This document shows positions 39,489-47,523 of a stretch of 64,000 nt of DNA, one piece after another (the first letter of the stretch is position 1; each line of letters opens with the position of its first letter). A program made the position numbers and the translations under genes. The notes under the pieces are model-generated. The model ran no database searches. It saw nothing but the letters and a program-made list of their open reading frames with translations, and was not told the origin of the DNA. The stretch is from Candidatus Staskawiczbacteria bacterium RIFOXYD1_FULL_32_13 (GTDB lineage Bacteria; Patescibacteriota; Minisyncoccia; Minisyncoccales; Staskawiczbacteraceae): positions 29,134 through 93,133 of the forward strand of contig MHPU01000039.1 of the NCBI GenBank assembly GCA_001820485.1, in the 5' to 3' direction.

Positions 39489-40715
39489 GTGAAAAATGAA
39501 GAAATTTCAAAATCTAACACAAACAGAATAATAGCACATTTGGATATGGATGCATTTTTTGCGAGTATAGAAGAAGCAGATAGCCCAATTTTTAAAGGAA
39601 AACCAATTGCAGTGGGATCTGAGGCGCTAAATGGTAATGGAAGGGGGGTTGTTTCTACTGCAAATTATAAAGCTCGCGAATATGGTATTCATTCTGCTTT
39701 GCCCATTTCACAGGCATGGCAACTCTCACAAAAAGCCAAAAAAGAAGGCAAGGATGAAGTGATTTTTTTACCAGTAGATATGGAAAGATATGAGCAAGTA
39801 TCTTGTGGAATTTATGATATAATAAAAAAATACGCTAATGTTGTGGAACCAGCTAGCATTGATGAATTTTATTTCGATTTAACACCCAGTTTGTCATTGC
39901 GAGGAGCGACCGAAGGGAGCGACGCGGCAATCCAGAGTAGTAGCACGAATTCTAGATTGCTACGTCGTCCTGCAAAGGCGGGACTCCTCGCAATGACAGG
40001 TGAGGACGATGAGTGGAAACAAGCAGAGAAAATTTGTTTGAAAATAAAAAAAGAAATAAAAGAAAAATTTAAAATTACTTGTTCTGTGGGCCTTGCTCCT
40101 AATAAATTAATTTCTAAAATTGCTGCTGGCAAGAAAAAGCCAGATGGATTTGTTATTGTGCGACAGGAAGAGGTAGAAGTTTTTCTAGAACCATTGTCAG
40201 TGCGTGAATTGCCGGGAGTAGGCCCTAAGACAGGGGAAGTTTTAAGAAAAAATGGCGTAGAAAAAATAAAAGATTTAAAAAAGTTTTCGTACGAGGATTT
40301 ATATGATATACTTGGAAAATATGGATTAGATTTGTATTATAAAGCTAAAGGAATTGATGACTCAGAACTTATTGAAAGTAGGGAGGTAAAATCTATTGGA
40401 GAACAAACAACTTTTGATAAGGACACTCAAGATGCAGTTTATATTGGAGATATTTTTGAAAAACTGTGTTCTGATGTATTTTTAAGATTTAAAGAATCAG
40501 GATTTAAAAGTTTTAAAACAATTGCAATTACTGTAAGATTTAAAGGATTTGAAACAAAAACTACAGCCAAGACTTTAAAAGAATCAATTAGTAGCGAGAA
40601 AATATTTAAATTAGAAGCTTTAAAACTTTTATTACCATATTTAGATAGCAGGAAAAATCCAAATAATAAATTAATTAGATTAATTGGCGTTAGTATAAAA
40701 AATTTTAATAATTAA
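39489..40715 (+). CDS. dinB: DNA polymerase IV (DinB) with in-frame repeat insertion
   Basis: 408 residues with GTG as start. Y-family motifs: AHLDMDAFFASIEEA (first metal Asp), GVVSTANYKAREYGIHSALP, PASIDEFYFDL (catalytic Asp-Glu), CSVGLAPNKLISKIAAGKKKPDG, LPGVGPKTGEVLRKNGV (helix-hairpin-helix) and a little-finger domain to the end. DinB copies damaged DNA with low fidelity. Between the catalytic SIDEFYFDL and the helix starting at EWKQAEKICLKI there are about 40 extra residues encoded by a dispersed palindromic repeat. The fold position is a surface loop, so activity could survive. Confidence 0.93.
   Translation: MKNEEISKSNTNRIIAHLDMDAFFASIEEADSPIFKGKPIAVGSEALNGNGRGVVSTANYKAREYGIHSALPISQAWQLSQKAKKEGKDEVIFLPVDMERYEQVSCGIYDIIKKYANVVEPASIDEFYFDLTPSLSLRGATEGSDAAIQSSSTNSRLLRRPAKAGLLAMTGEDDEWKQAEKICLKIKKEIKEKFKITCSVGLAPNKLISKIAAGKKKPDGFVIVRQEEVEVFLEPLSVRELPGVGPKTGEVLRKNGVEKIKDLKKFSYEDLYDILGKYGLDLYYKAKGIDDSELIESREVKSIGEQTTFDKDTQDAVYIGDIFEKLCSDVFLRFKESGFKSFKTIAITVRFKGFETKTTAKTLKESISSEKIFKLEALKLLLPYLDSRKNPNNKLIRLIGVSIKNFNN
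39892..39997. repeat. palindromic dispersed repeat inside dinB
   Basis: GTCATTGCGAGGAGCGACCG begins and CTCCTCGCAATGAC ends a large imperfect palindrome with GGCAATCC/AGATTGC arms between. The same family is intergenic at 44472, 48951 and 53359. Here it stays in frame and adds LSLRGATEGSDAAIQ and similar residues to DNA polymerase IV. Confidence 0.85.
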
Positions 40716-40721
40716 AAACTT

Positions 40722-41603
40722 ATGAACAAAATTTTTTTAGGGATTTTATCAATAATTTTAATTGTTCTAGTTTTTGGAGCTGGAATTTATTTTAATAATG
40801 AAATTTATTCTTTTTTTGGTGGAATAAATAAAAATATTGAAGATTTTAAGAAAACCGAAATAGGAAATTTAATAAATCAAGTTGGCAATGAAGTTTTAAA
40901 TCCCTCTCCTTTAAAAGTTAACAATCCATTCAAAAATGTTGTTTTAACAAGTGAAAAAGTATTTTTGGAAACAAATATTCAAAGAAACATTAATGGATTT
41001 TTGCCACTTTCAAGAAATGCTGTTTTAGATAAATCAGCATTAGCCAAAGCCAATGATATGTTTAAAAATCAGTATTTTGAACACAATTCACCTTCGGGAG
41101 TGAGTCCTGCTGAATTAGTTAAAAGTTTTGGATATAATTATATAGTTACTGGAGAGAATTTGATTTTAGGGAATTTTGATTCCGAATATAAATTGGTTGA
41201 GGCTTGGATGAATAGCCCTGGGCATAGGGCAAATATTTTAAATAAAAGATATACAGAAGTGGGCATTGCAGTTGTAAAAGGAACTTATAATGGGCAAACA
41301 ACTTGGATTGGGGTTCAAGAGTTTGGCTTGCCTTTGTCTGCGTGCACAAAACCAGATATTGATTTAAAAAATCAAATTGATATATTAAAAGTAAAAATAG
41401 ATAATTTATCATTGCAAATTGAACAAAAAAAACAAGAAATTGATAGCATAAGCTCAAACGCCAAAAAATTTAATATGTTAGCTAAAGAGTATAATGATTT
41501 GATTAGAGAGTATGAAAATTTAGCTAATCAAATAAAAATTTTAATTACAAAATATAATAATGAGGTTTCAATATTTAATAATTGTGTTGCTGGTAGTAAT
41601 TAA
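40722..41603 (+). CDS. membrane-anchored CAP-domain protein
   Basis: 293 residues. Membrane helix at 5-25; CAP/SCP domain at about 85-205: LDKSALAKANDMFKNQYFEHNSPSG, GENLILG, EAWMNSPGHRANILNKRYTEVGIAV and TTWIGVQEFG. The His and Glu that form the CAP cavity are present. A coiled coil (about 215-285) follows, and a Cys near the end. CAP proteins outside cells bind lipids or small molecules; the bacterial role is poorly known. It is seven bases after dinB. Confidence 0.85.
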   Translation: MNKIFLGILSIILIVLVFGAGIYFNNEIYSFFGGINKNIEDFKKTEIGNLINQVGNEVLNPSPLKVNNPFKNVVLTSEKVFLETNIQRNINGFLPLSRNAVLDKSALAKANDMFKNQYFEHNSPSGVSPAELVKSFGYNYIVTGENLILGNFDSEYKLVEAWMNSPGHRANILNKRYTEVGIAVVKGTYNGQTTWIGVQEFGLPLSACTKPDIDLKNQIDILKVKIDNLSLQIEQKKQEIDSISSNAKKFNMLAKEYNDLIREYENLANQIKILITKYNNEVSIFNNCVAGSN

Positions 41604-41609
41604 TAATTT

Positions 41610-42389
41610 ATGAAAATTTTTGCAGTTAAAACAAGGGCTATGTTACCACCAAAAGATGATTTGTTCTCCTTGATTAGGAGTAGTTTTCTATACAATAAAA
41701 TAAAATTGAAAGAAAAATCAATAATTGTAATTACTTCAAAAATTGTTACTATTGCTCAAGGCAGATGTGTAAAAATAAATACAGATTTGAATAAAGAACA
41801 TCAAAGAAAGGAGAAAGATAAATTGATAAAACAGGAAGCAGATTTTTTCATTGATCGTAAACACGTTCCGCATCAGTTAGTAACTTTAACAATCAAAAAT
41901 AATATTTTAATTCCAACTTCTGGTATTGATGAAAGTAATGCAAATGGATATTATATTTTATGGCCTAAAAAACCATTTTTGGAAGCTAAAAAAATTCATG
42001 CATTTATAAAAAAAGAATTTGGTGTAAAAAAAGTTGGTATAATAATTTCTGATAGCCATACAACTCCCTTAAGAGCTGGAATTTCTGGAATTTCAATTGC
42101 TTATTTTGGCTTTTATCCATTAAGAGATTACAGAGGTAAAAAAGATATATTTGCAAGAGAGCTTAAAATGTCACAAACAAATATTGTAGATTCTTTAGCT
42201 GATATTGCAGTTTTTGCAATGGGTGAGGGAAATGAGCAAACTCCAATTGCAATTATTGAGGATGCCTTGGGAATTAAGTTTGGTTTTGATAGTGTAAAAA
42301 ATGATCCTTTAATAATTGATAAAAAACAAGACATTTATTGGCCATTAGTAAATGGTGCAAAATGGAGTAAAGGTAAAAATAAAAAGTAG
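41610..42389 (+). CDS. CofE-like gamma-glutamyl ligase
   Basis: 259 residues: IIVITSKIVTIAQGRCVKI, DSHTTPLRAGISGISIAYFGFYP, GRKD-like region RGKKDIFARELKMSQTNIVDSLADIAVFAMGEGNEQTPIAII match F420-0:gamma-glutamyl ligase (CofE) and the related putative folate ligases of this group. CofE adds glutamates to F420-0. No other F420 genes are in the window, and members of this phylum generally lack them, so the substrate is probably different. Neighbours (CAP protein, phosphoesterase) give no further hint. Confidence 0.8.
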   Translation: MKIFAVKTRAMLPPKDDLFSLIRSSFLYNKIKLKEKSIIVITSKIVTIAQGRCVKINTDLNKEHQRKEKDKLIKQEADFFIDRKHVPHQLVTLTIKNNILIPTSGIDESNANGYYILWPKKPFLEAKKIHAFIKKEFGVKKVGIIISDSHTTPLRAGISGISIAYFGFYPLRDYRGKKDIFARELKMSQTNIVDSLADIAVFAMGEGNEQTPIAIIEDALGIKFGFDSVKNDPLIIDKKQDIYWPLVNGAKWSKGKNKK

Positions 42390-42392
42390 AAT

Positions 42393-42929
42393 ATGAAATT
42401 TGCAATTGTTTCAGATAGTCATAATAATGTAAAAAATTTTAAAAAAATTATTGTATTTTTGAATAAAGAAAATATTAAGTTGATTTTGCATTGTGGAGAT
42501 ATTGGAAGTCCAGAATTTTTAGAAGAATCATTACAAGATTTTGATGGAAAGTTTTTTGGAGTTTTAGGAAATATGGATAGAGATTATAGAATATTAGTGG
42601 TTGATTATAATAAAATTAAAAATGTGAAGATTGAAGAAAGAGTTTTGGAAATTCCAATTGATAAAAAAATGACAGCTATTACACATTATCCAGAAACTGC
42701 ACGAAGTTTGGCTGAGTCTGGTAAATATAATTTAGTTTTTTATGGACACACACATAAGCCTTGGCTTGACTCGCTGAAGCTCGCAAGCGAAAGCGGTGAA
42801 GAGAAAAAGTGTTTGCTTGTTAATCCTGGAGAAACTGCTGGACAAATATTTAAACCTTGTTTTGCAATTTATGATACAGAAAAAGATTTTCTTGAACTTA
42901 AAATTTTAGAAAGATTAGAACAACGCTAA
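42393..42929 (+). CDS. YfcE/MJ0936-type metallophosphoesterase
   Basis: 178 residues: AIVSDSHNN, LHCGDIGS, LGNMDRD, THYP, GHTHKP and LVNPGE are the metal-binding motifs of the calcineurin-like phosphoesterase fold. Small stand-alone members hydrolyse phosphodiesters such as bis-p-nitrophenyl phosphate and possibly cyclic nucleotides; the natural substrate is unknown. A loop after GHTHKP (LKLASESGEEKK) is encoded by a G+C-richer stretch (42766-42805) that may be another repeat insertion. Confidence 0.88.
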   Translation: MKFAIVSDSHNNVKNFKKIIVFLNKENIKLILHCGDIGSPEFLEESLQDFDGKFFGVLGNMDRDYRILVVDYNKIKNVKIEERVLEIPIDKKMTAITHYPETARSLAESGKYNLVFYGHTHKPWLDSLKLASESGEEKKCLLVNPGETAGQIFKPCFAIYDTEKDFLELKILERLEQR

Positions 42930-42944
42930 GTTGTCTAGAAAGGT

Positions 42945-42972
42945 TGACTATTTATAGAAAAAGAGTAAAATA
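42945..42972 (+). promoter_or_regulatory. promoter of secD
   Basis: TTGACT (42945-42950) and TAAAAT (42967-42972), spacer 16. Confidence 0.5.
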
Positions 42973-43018
42973 TAACTATTATAAAAAATGAATAATAAAA
43001 ATTAAAATTCAAACTTAC

Positions 43019-44440
43019 ATGAAATCTAAATATTATATTCTTATAGCTATTATTGTGTTAGCTTTTTTAGTTGGAAATTTTGCAAACCCAATTTACTTTA
43101 ATAAATCTGTTGATTTTTTAAATTCTAAATTTTCTTGGACACTGCCACATTTTTGGAACAAACCATTTACTTTAGGTCTTGATTTGCAAGGTGGTGTAAA
43201 TTTAGTTTATCAGGCAGATTTAAGCCAAACAATTGATAAGGATGGGGCTATGGCAGGTTTGAGAGATGTAATTGAAAGAAGAGTTAATATGTTTGGAGTA
43301 TCTGAGCCTGTTGTGCAAATTCAGGGCGAGGATAGGCTTTTGGTAGAGCTTCCTGGAGTGAAAAATGTACAAGAAGCAATACAAATGATTGGAGAAACTC
43401 CATATTTAGAGTTTTTGGAGCAGAGAGAAGAAAAAGATTCTCAAATAATTTTAGATAAAATGAAAGAAATTCAAACAGCACAGGAGAAAGGAGAAGATAT
43501 TTCAAAAATTATAGATTGGCAAATAGCGTTGCAAAGTCCTTATTTTAAGCCAACAGAATTAACTGGAAAATATTTAAAATCTGCTAATGTTATTTTCAAT
43601 CAAACAACATTTAAACCTGAAATTGAACTTCAATTTAATGATGATGGAGCTAAGTTGTTTGAAACTATTACAGAAAGAAATGCAAATAAACCTTTGGCAA
43701 TATTTTTAGATGGAGCTTCGATTATAGATACATCGGGAGATAATAAAATTGATGGAAATGATTTATACGCTCCAATTGTTCAAGGTAAAATTTCTGGCGG
43801 GCGAGCTGTAATTACAGGAAATATGTCAACACAAACTGCAAATGATATTAAGAGACGATTAAATTCAGGAGCTTTGCCAGTTAAAATTGGTGCGCCAATT
43901 TCTCAAGAAACAGTAGGACCTACTTTAGGATCTGTTTCTTTGCAAAAGTCTTTATGGGCAGGAGTTTGGGGTCTTTTAGCTGTAGCTTTGTTTATGATTG
44001 TATTTTATAGATTGCCAGGACTTTTGGCTTCTATTGCTTTGGTAATTTATGTTGCAATTGTTTTATCTATATTTAAATTAGTGCCTGTAACTTTAACTTT
44101 AGCTGGAATTGGTGGATTTATTTTGTCTATTGGAATGGCAGTTGATGCTAATATTTTGATTTTTGCTAGAATGAAGGAAGAAATAAATAATGGTAAAAGC
44201 TTAGGACTTGCAATTGATGAAGGTTTTAAAAGAGCCTGGCCATCAATTAGAGATAGTAACTTAAATTCTTTGATCGTTTGTGCAATTTTATTTTTATTTG
44301 CAACCTCGTTTATTAAGGGATTTGCTTTGACTTTGAGCATTGGTATTTTAGTAAGTTTATTTTCAGCAATATTCATCACTAGAATTTTACTACAAATATT
44401 TATTGGAAATTGGGCAGAAAAAGTCAAGTGGCTTTTGTAA
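43019..44440 (+). CDS. secD: protein translocase subunit SecD
   Basis: 473 residues. TM helix at 5-23, then LGLDLQGGVNLVYQAD, the P1 domain (VIERRVNMFGVSEPVVQIQGEDRLLVELPGV), and five C-terminal helices with RLPGLLASIAL, GGFILSIGMAVDANILIFARMKEE. SecD with SecF uses the proton gradient to help proteins leave the translocon. Length is short but normal for this group. secF would usually follow at once; a repeat and a reverse-strand unit separate them here. Confidence 0.95.
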   Translation: MKSKYYILIAIIVLAFLVGNFANPIYFNKSVDFLNSKFSWTLPHFWNKPFTLGLDLQGGVNLVYQADLSQTIDKDGAMAGLRDVIERRVNMFGVSEPVVQIQGEDRLLVELPGVKNVQEAIQMIGETPYLEFLEQREEKDSQIILDKMKEIQTAQEKGEDISKIIDWQIALQSPYFKPTELTGKYLKSANVIFNQTTFKPEIELQFNDDGAKLFETITERNANKPLAIFLDGASIIDTSGDNKIDGNDLYAPIVQGKISGGRAVITGNMSTQTANDIKRRLNSGALPVKIGAPISQETVGPTLGSVSLQKSLWAGVWGLLAVALFMIVFYRLPGLLASIALVIYVAIVLSIFKLVPVTLTLAGIGGFILSIGMAVDANILIFARMKEEINNGKSLGLAIDEGFKRAWPSIRDSNLNSLIVCAILFLFATSFIKGFALTLSIGILVSLFSAIFITRILLQIFIGNWAEKVKWLL

Positions 44441-44471
44441 AATAATTTTGTAATTTGAAAAGTCTCTTTCT

Positions 44472-44553
44472 GTCATTGCGAGGAGCCCGCAGGCGACGTG
44501 GCAATTTAGAAGTTTGAGATTGCTTCGGCTATTGCGATAGCCTCGCAATGACG
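44472..44553. repeat. palindromic dispersed repeat after secD
   Basis: GTCATTGCGAGGAGCCCGCA at the left and GCCTCGCAATGAC at the right, with GGCAATTTAGA/GAGATTGC arms. Same family as the copy within dinB. Confidence 0.85.
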
Positions 44554-44582
44554 GAAGAGAACTAATTTTGTAAAAAAAGAGA

Positions 44583-44621
44583 CGCTGGGTCGTCCGAGAA
44601 AAATTCGGATTACTCCCAGCG
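44583..44621 (-). terminator. terminator of G+C-rich unit D
   Basis: On the reverse strand CGCTGGG and CCCAGCG close a stem with inner TCCGAA/TCGGA pairing, followed by TCTCTTTTTTT. It is also a possible stop for secD transcripts. Confidence 0.85.
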
Positions 44622-44644
44622 CCATGCTGACGAAAAAGCGGTTT

Positions 44645-44932
44645 TCACGCCGGGTATTCGTCAACTGGACGTTGCCACGGTTCTCGCTCATTGCTTTTCG
44701 GTCGGCTACGATGATCATCGGTTCCCTGTTTTATTGGGTCGCTTTCTTCCTTTTCTTCCGTGGGTTGTTCGCCATCGAACAGCACAAGTGCTTCACGATT
44801 TGCCAGATCTACGGCGACTATTGAGACCGATCCGCCCCTCTTCAGTGCTTCGTTGAGTCTTCTCACAAAGCATTCACTCGAGCGACCAGTTTCCACTTCG
44901 CGAACTGTTGGTTCTATGAGTTCCACATACAT
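44645..44932 (-). CDS. orphan protein (G+C-rich unit D) between secD and secF
   Basis: 95 residues from MYVELIEPTVREVETGRSSE, chosen because AAGGAG lies six bases before this ATG; a longer frame lacks it. The sequence has a predicted alpha/beta N-terminal part (ECFVRRLNEALKRGGSVSIVAVDLANREALVLF) and a charged, disordered tail. No known family. It is on the opposite strand to secD and secF and much richer in G+C (29 of 60 in 44701-44760). A promoter, Shine-Dalgarno and terminator make it self-sufficient. Confidence 0.6.
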   Translation of the reverse strand: MYVELIEPTVREVETGRSSECFVRRLNEALKRGGSVSIVAVDLANREALVLFDGEQPTEEKEESDPIKQGTDDHRSRPKSNEREPWQRPVDEYPA

Positions 44933-44970
44933 AATCATCTCCTTAAAATCAGGGATTCGAAACCATAGAA

Positions 44971-44999
44971 ATAATATCAAAAATAAAATTAATTGTCAA
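44971..44999 (-). promoter_or_regulatory. promoter of G+C-rich unit D
   Basis: On the reverse strand TTGACA (44999-44994) and TATTAT (44976-44971), spacer 17. Confidence 0.75.
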
Positions 45000-45023
45000 A
45001 TAAAATATTAAAAAAATAAAAAT

Positions 45024-45920
45024 ATGAATTTCAATTATACAAAGTATTCGCCAATATATTACACAATCTCTGGGGTTTTAATTATTGCCTCAATTGTTTG
45101 TTTGTCTGTTTTTGGATTAAAGTTTGGAATTGAATTTACAGGTGGTAGTAATATGCAAATTGAATTTTTGGAAAATAGACCGTCAAATGAAGATATAAAT
45201 AAATCTCTGGTTGATTTTAAATTAGGAGACATAGTAATTCAGCCAACAGGCCAAAAAGGTGTTATTTTGCAATTTAAGGGCGTAGATGAGGCGATTCATC
45301 AGCAAATTTTGGCAAAAATAAATGAGCTTTCAAAATCAGAAGAAAAAAGCTTTCAATTTATTGGGCCATCTGTTGGTCAAGAATTAAAAAACAAGACTCA
45401 AATTGCTATTGTAATGGTGCTTTTAGCAATTACAATTTATATTGCATTTGCTTTCAGAAAAGTTTCTCGCCCCGTTGCTTCTTGGAAATATGGAGTTACT
45501 TCTTTAATCGCATTGTTTCATGATATTTTAATCCCACTTGGAGTATTTGCTGTTTTAGGAAAATTTTATAATGTTGAAATTACAATTCCAATTATTGCTG
45601 CTTTGCTTACAGTTTTAGGATTTTCGGTTCATGACACAATTGTTATTTTTGACAGAATCAGGGAAAATATTTTAAGAAAAGGAATGGGGCAGTTTAAAGA
45701 AAATGTAGATCTGAGTTTAAACCAAACCTTAGGTAGATCTTTAAGTACTGTATTTAGTACATTAATTCCACTTTTTGCAATGTACTTTTTTGGAGGAGAA
45801 ACTTTAAAATATTTTTCTTTGGCTTTAATAATTGGAATAACTTCTGGGGCTTATTCTTCAATATTTATTGCAGGCCCCTTATTGGTTTCTTGGAGAAAAT
45901 GGGATGAAAAGAAATTCTAA
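45024..45920 (+). CDS. secF: protein translocase subunit SecF
   Basis: 298 residues. TM helix at about 12-32, GLKFGIEFTGGSNMQIEF, a small periplasmic domain, and five further helices with FALFHDILIPLG-like (IALFHDILIPLGVFAV), TVLGFSVHDTIVIFDRIREN and NQTLGRSLSTVFSTLIPLFAMYFFGG. All hallmarks of SecF are present. It has to be transcribed either through the reverse-strand unit and repeat or from its own weak promoter, as it is split from secD by 580 bases. Confidence 0.95.
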   Translation: MNFNYTKYSPIYYTISGVLIIASIVCLSVFGLKFGIEFTGGSNMQIEFLENRPSNEDINKSLVDFKLGDIVIQPTGQKGVILQFKGVDEAIHQQILAKINELSKSEEKSFQFIGPSVGQELKNKTQIAIVMVLLAITIYIAFAFRKVSRPVASWKYGVTSLIALFHDILIPLGVFAVLGKFYNVEITIPIIAALLTVLGFSVHDTIVIFDRIRENILRKGMGQFKENVDLSLNQTLGRSLSTVFSTLIPLFAMYFFGGETLKYFSLALIIGITSGAYSSIFIAGPLLVSWRKWDEKKF

Positions 45921-45953
45921 AAATAGTTATTAACAGTTAAGTCTTCAAGACTC

Positions 45954-45982
45954 TTGACATATAAACTAATATATGCTAACAT
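45954..45982 (+). promoter_or_regulatory. promoter of the sigma-like gene
   Basis: TTGACA (45954-45959) and TAACAT (45977-45982), spacer 17. A leader of about 85 bases follows. Confidence 0.65.
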
Positions 45983-46073
45983 TATATATTAAACTATAAA
46001 CTATTAATAGTGCTATATTTTTTAGCCTTAAAACCAACCTAAAAATTATCGCAATATTTAGTAACATATTAAA

Positions 46074-47102
46074 ATGACAAAATTAAATTACGCACAATTA
46101 TATACAAAATTAACCAAAGGTCTTTCTCCAAAATCAAAGAATATTTTTGATAGACGTTTTGGAGTAAAAAATGGTAAACCAGAAACCTTAGAATCAATAG
46201 GGGATTCTTTGCATATTACCAGAGAAAGAGTTAGGCAGATTGAAGAAGTTGGTTTTAACTTTGTAAGAAAAAATAATCAAGAAACTTTAGATAAAGTTTT
46301 TAAAGAATTTGTTGATTATTTTACCAAAAATGGTGGTTTAAGACGTGAGGATTTAGTACTTGAAGAATTAGGAGGTAAGAAAAATAAACCATTTGTTTTA
46401 TTCTTTTTAACAATTTCTGATTTGTTTACTAGAGTTTGTGAGAAAAAAGACTTTTTCTATTTTTGGTCAATAATTCCAGATGCTAAAAATAAAGTTAAAG
46501 AAACTTTAGATTCTCTAGTAAAAGATATTGATGTAGTTGGAAAAGTTATGGCTAGAAAAGATGTGATTGTTTCTTTTGCTTCAAAAAATAATTTAAGTAA
46601 TGAGGCTGTTTCTTCTTATCTTGAAATTTCCAAAAATATTCAGACAAATAGAGAAGGGAAATTGGGTTTGGTTCACTGGCCAGAAATAAAACCAAGAGGT
46701 GTAAAGGATAGAGCATTTTTAACTTTTAAGAAACATGGCAAACCTTTGCATTTTACAGATGTAGCTAAAATGATTGATAAATTGGAATATAATCAGCCAA
46801 ATAAAAAAACTTATGCTCAAACAGTGCATAATGAACTGATTAAGGATTCAAGATTTGTTTTAGTGGGTAGGGGCACTTATGCTTTATCAGAATGGGGATA
46901 TACTCCAGGAACAATTAAAGATGTTATTATTAAAGTATTGCAAACCAAAAATCAACCAACACATAAAGATGAAATTGTTAAGGAAGTTTTGTCTCAAAGA
47001 ATGGTTGCAAAAAATACAGTGCTTATGAATTTGAACATCAAAAATAATTTTGATAAAGATGATAAAGGAAATTATTTTATCAGAAAAATCGAATCAGTGT
47101 AA
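46074..47102 (+). CDS. sigma-70 region 4-like HTH fused to HARE-HTH-type domains
   Basis: 342 residues. Residues about 15-62 resemble sigma-70 region 4: SPKSKNIFDRRFGVKNGKPETLESIGDSLHITRERVRQIEE, where the recognition helix ITRERVRQIEE is nearly identical to that of housekeeping sigma factors. No region 2 is present, so it cannot melt promoters by itself. The middle is helical. Residues about 215-275 (RAFLTFKKHGKPLHFTDVAKMIDKL...GTYALSEWG) and 280-340 look like two HARE-HTH/RpoE-delta-like winged helices. The family is seen in Patescibacteria; a role as transcription factor that contacts -35 DNA is inferred. Confidence 0.75.
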   Translation: MTKLNYAQLYTKLTKGLSPKSKNIFDRRFGVKNGKPETLESIGDSLHITRERVRQIEEVGFNFVRKNNQETLDKVFKEFVDYFTKNGGLRREDLVLEELGGKKNKPFVLFFLTISDLFTRVCEKKDFFYFWSIIPDAKNKVKETLDSLVKDIDVVGKVMARKDVIVSFASKNNLSNEAVSSYLEISKNIQTNREGKLGLVHWPEIKPRGVKDRAFLTFKKHGKPLHFTDVAKMIDKLEYNQPNKKTYAQTVHNELIKDSRFVLVGRGTYALSEWGYTPGTIKDVIIKVLQTKNQPTHKDEIVKEVLSQRMVAKNTVLMNLNIKNNFDKDDKGNYFIRKIESV

Positions 47103-47115
47103 AAGTACATAAATA

Positions 47116-47143
47116 AAAGTGTGACTACTGTCACGTTTTTATT
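47116..47143 (+). terminator. terminator after the sigma-like gene
   Basis: GTGAC/GTCAC stem with TACT loop and a T-rich tail. Confidence 0.75.
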
Positions 47144-47220
47144 TTGTAAAAATAAATATCGCAAGAAAGTAGCGATCGCCATTTTTGTGCGATAATAATT
47201 TTTATTTTATAGCTTGTTTG

Positions 47221-47249
47221 TTGATTTTAAAATCTGTGAGGAGTATAAT
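47221..47249 (+). promoter_or_regulatory. promoter of the 47.3 kb operon
   Basis: TTGATT (47221-47226) and TATAAT (47244-47249), spacer 17. Confidence 0.6.
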
Positions 47250-47286
47250 AATATAATGAATTTGAAATTTAAAATTTGAAATTTTA

Positions 47287-47505
47287 ATGAATTATTTTTT
47301 TATTGGTTTATATATTTTATTGGCACTTACAGCAGTTTATTATATTGTATTTTTTGCATTACTTTATTATTGGCATGAGAAAAAAGCTACTTTTGTAGTA
47401 GTTCCTATAATCTTTACATTTTACTTTTTTGCAATAGGTTTTTTAATTGTTTCTATTATCTCATTAGCTATTGAATATTTACCAAGTTTTTTAAATAATT
47501 TATAA
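47287..47505 (+). CDS. small two-helix membrane protein
   Basis: 72 residues with hydrophobic helices at about 3-27 and 37-62 and a short charged link (YWHEKKAT). It begins an operon with the DUF8128-like protein (18 bases between). In related genomes, small membrane proteins often precede that gene, so it may be a partner in the same envelope complex. No motif otherwise. Confidence 0.55.
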   Translation: MNYFFIGLYILLALTAVYYIVFFALLYYWHEKKATFVVVPIIFTFYFFAIGFLIVSIISLAIEYLPSFLNNL

Positions 47506-47523
47506 AATTATTTTTTTAAAAAA

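Noticed and set aside
38971..39499. Two forward-strand open frames opposite unit C
   Set aside because: They are antisense shadows in G+C-rich DNA; the reverse-strand frame has promoter, AAGGAG and terminator.
44624..45011. Forward-strand open frames opposite unit D
   Set aside because: Same reason; only the reverse-strand frame has expression signals.
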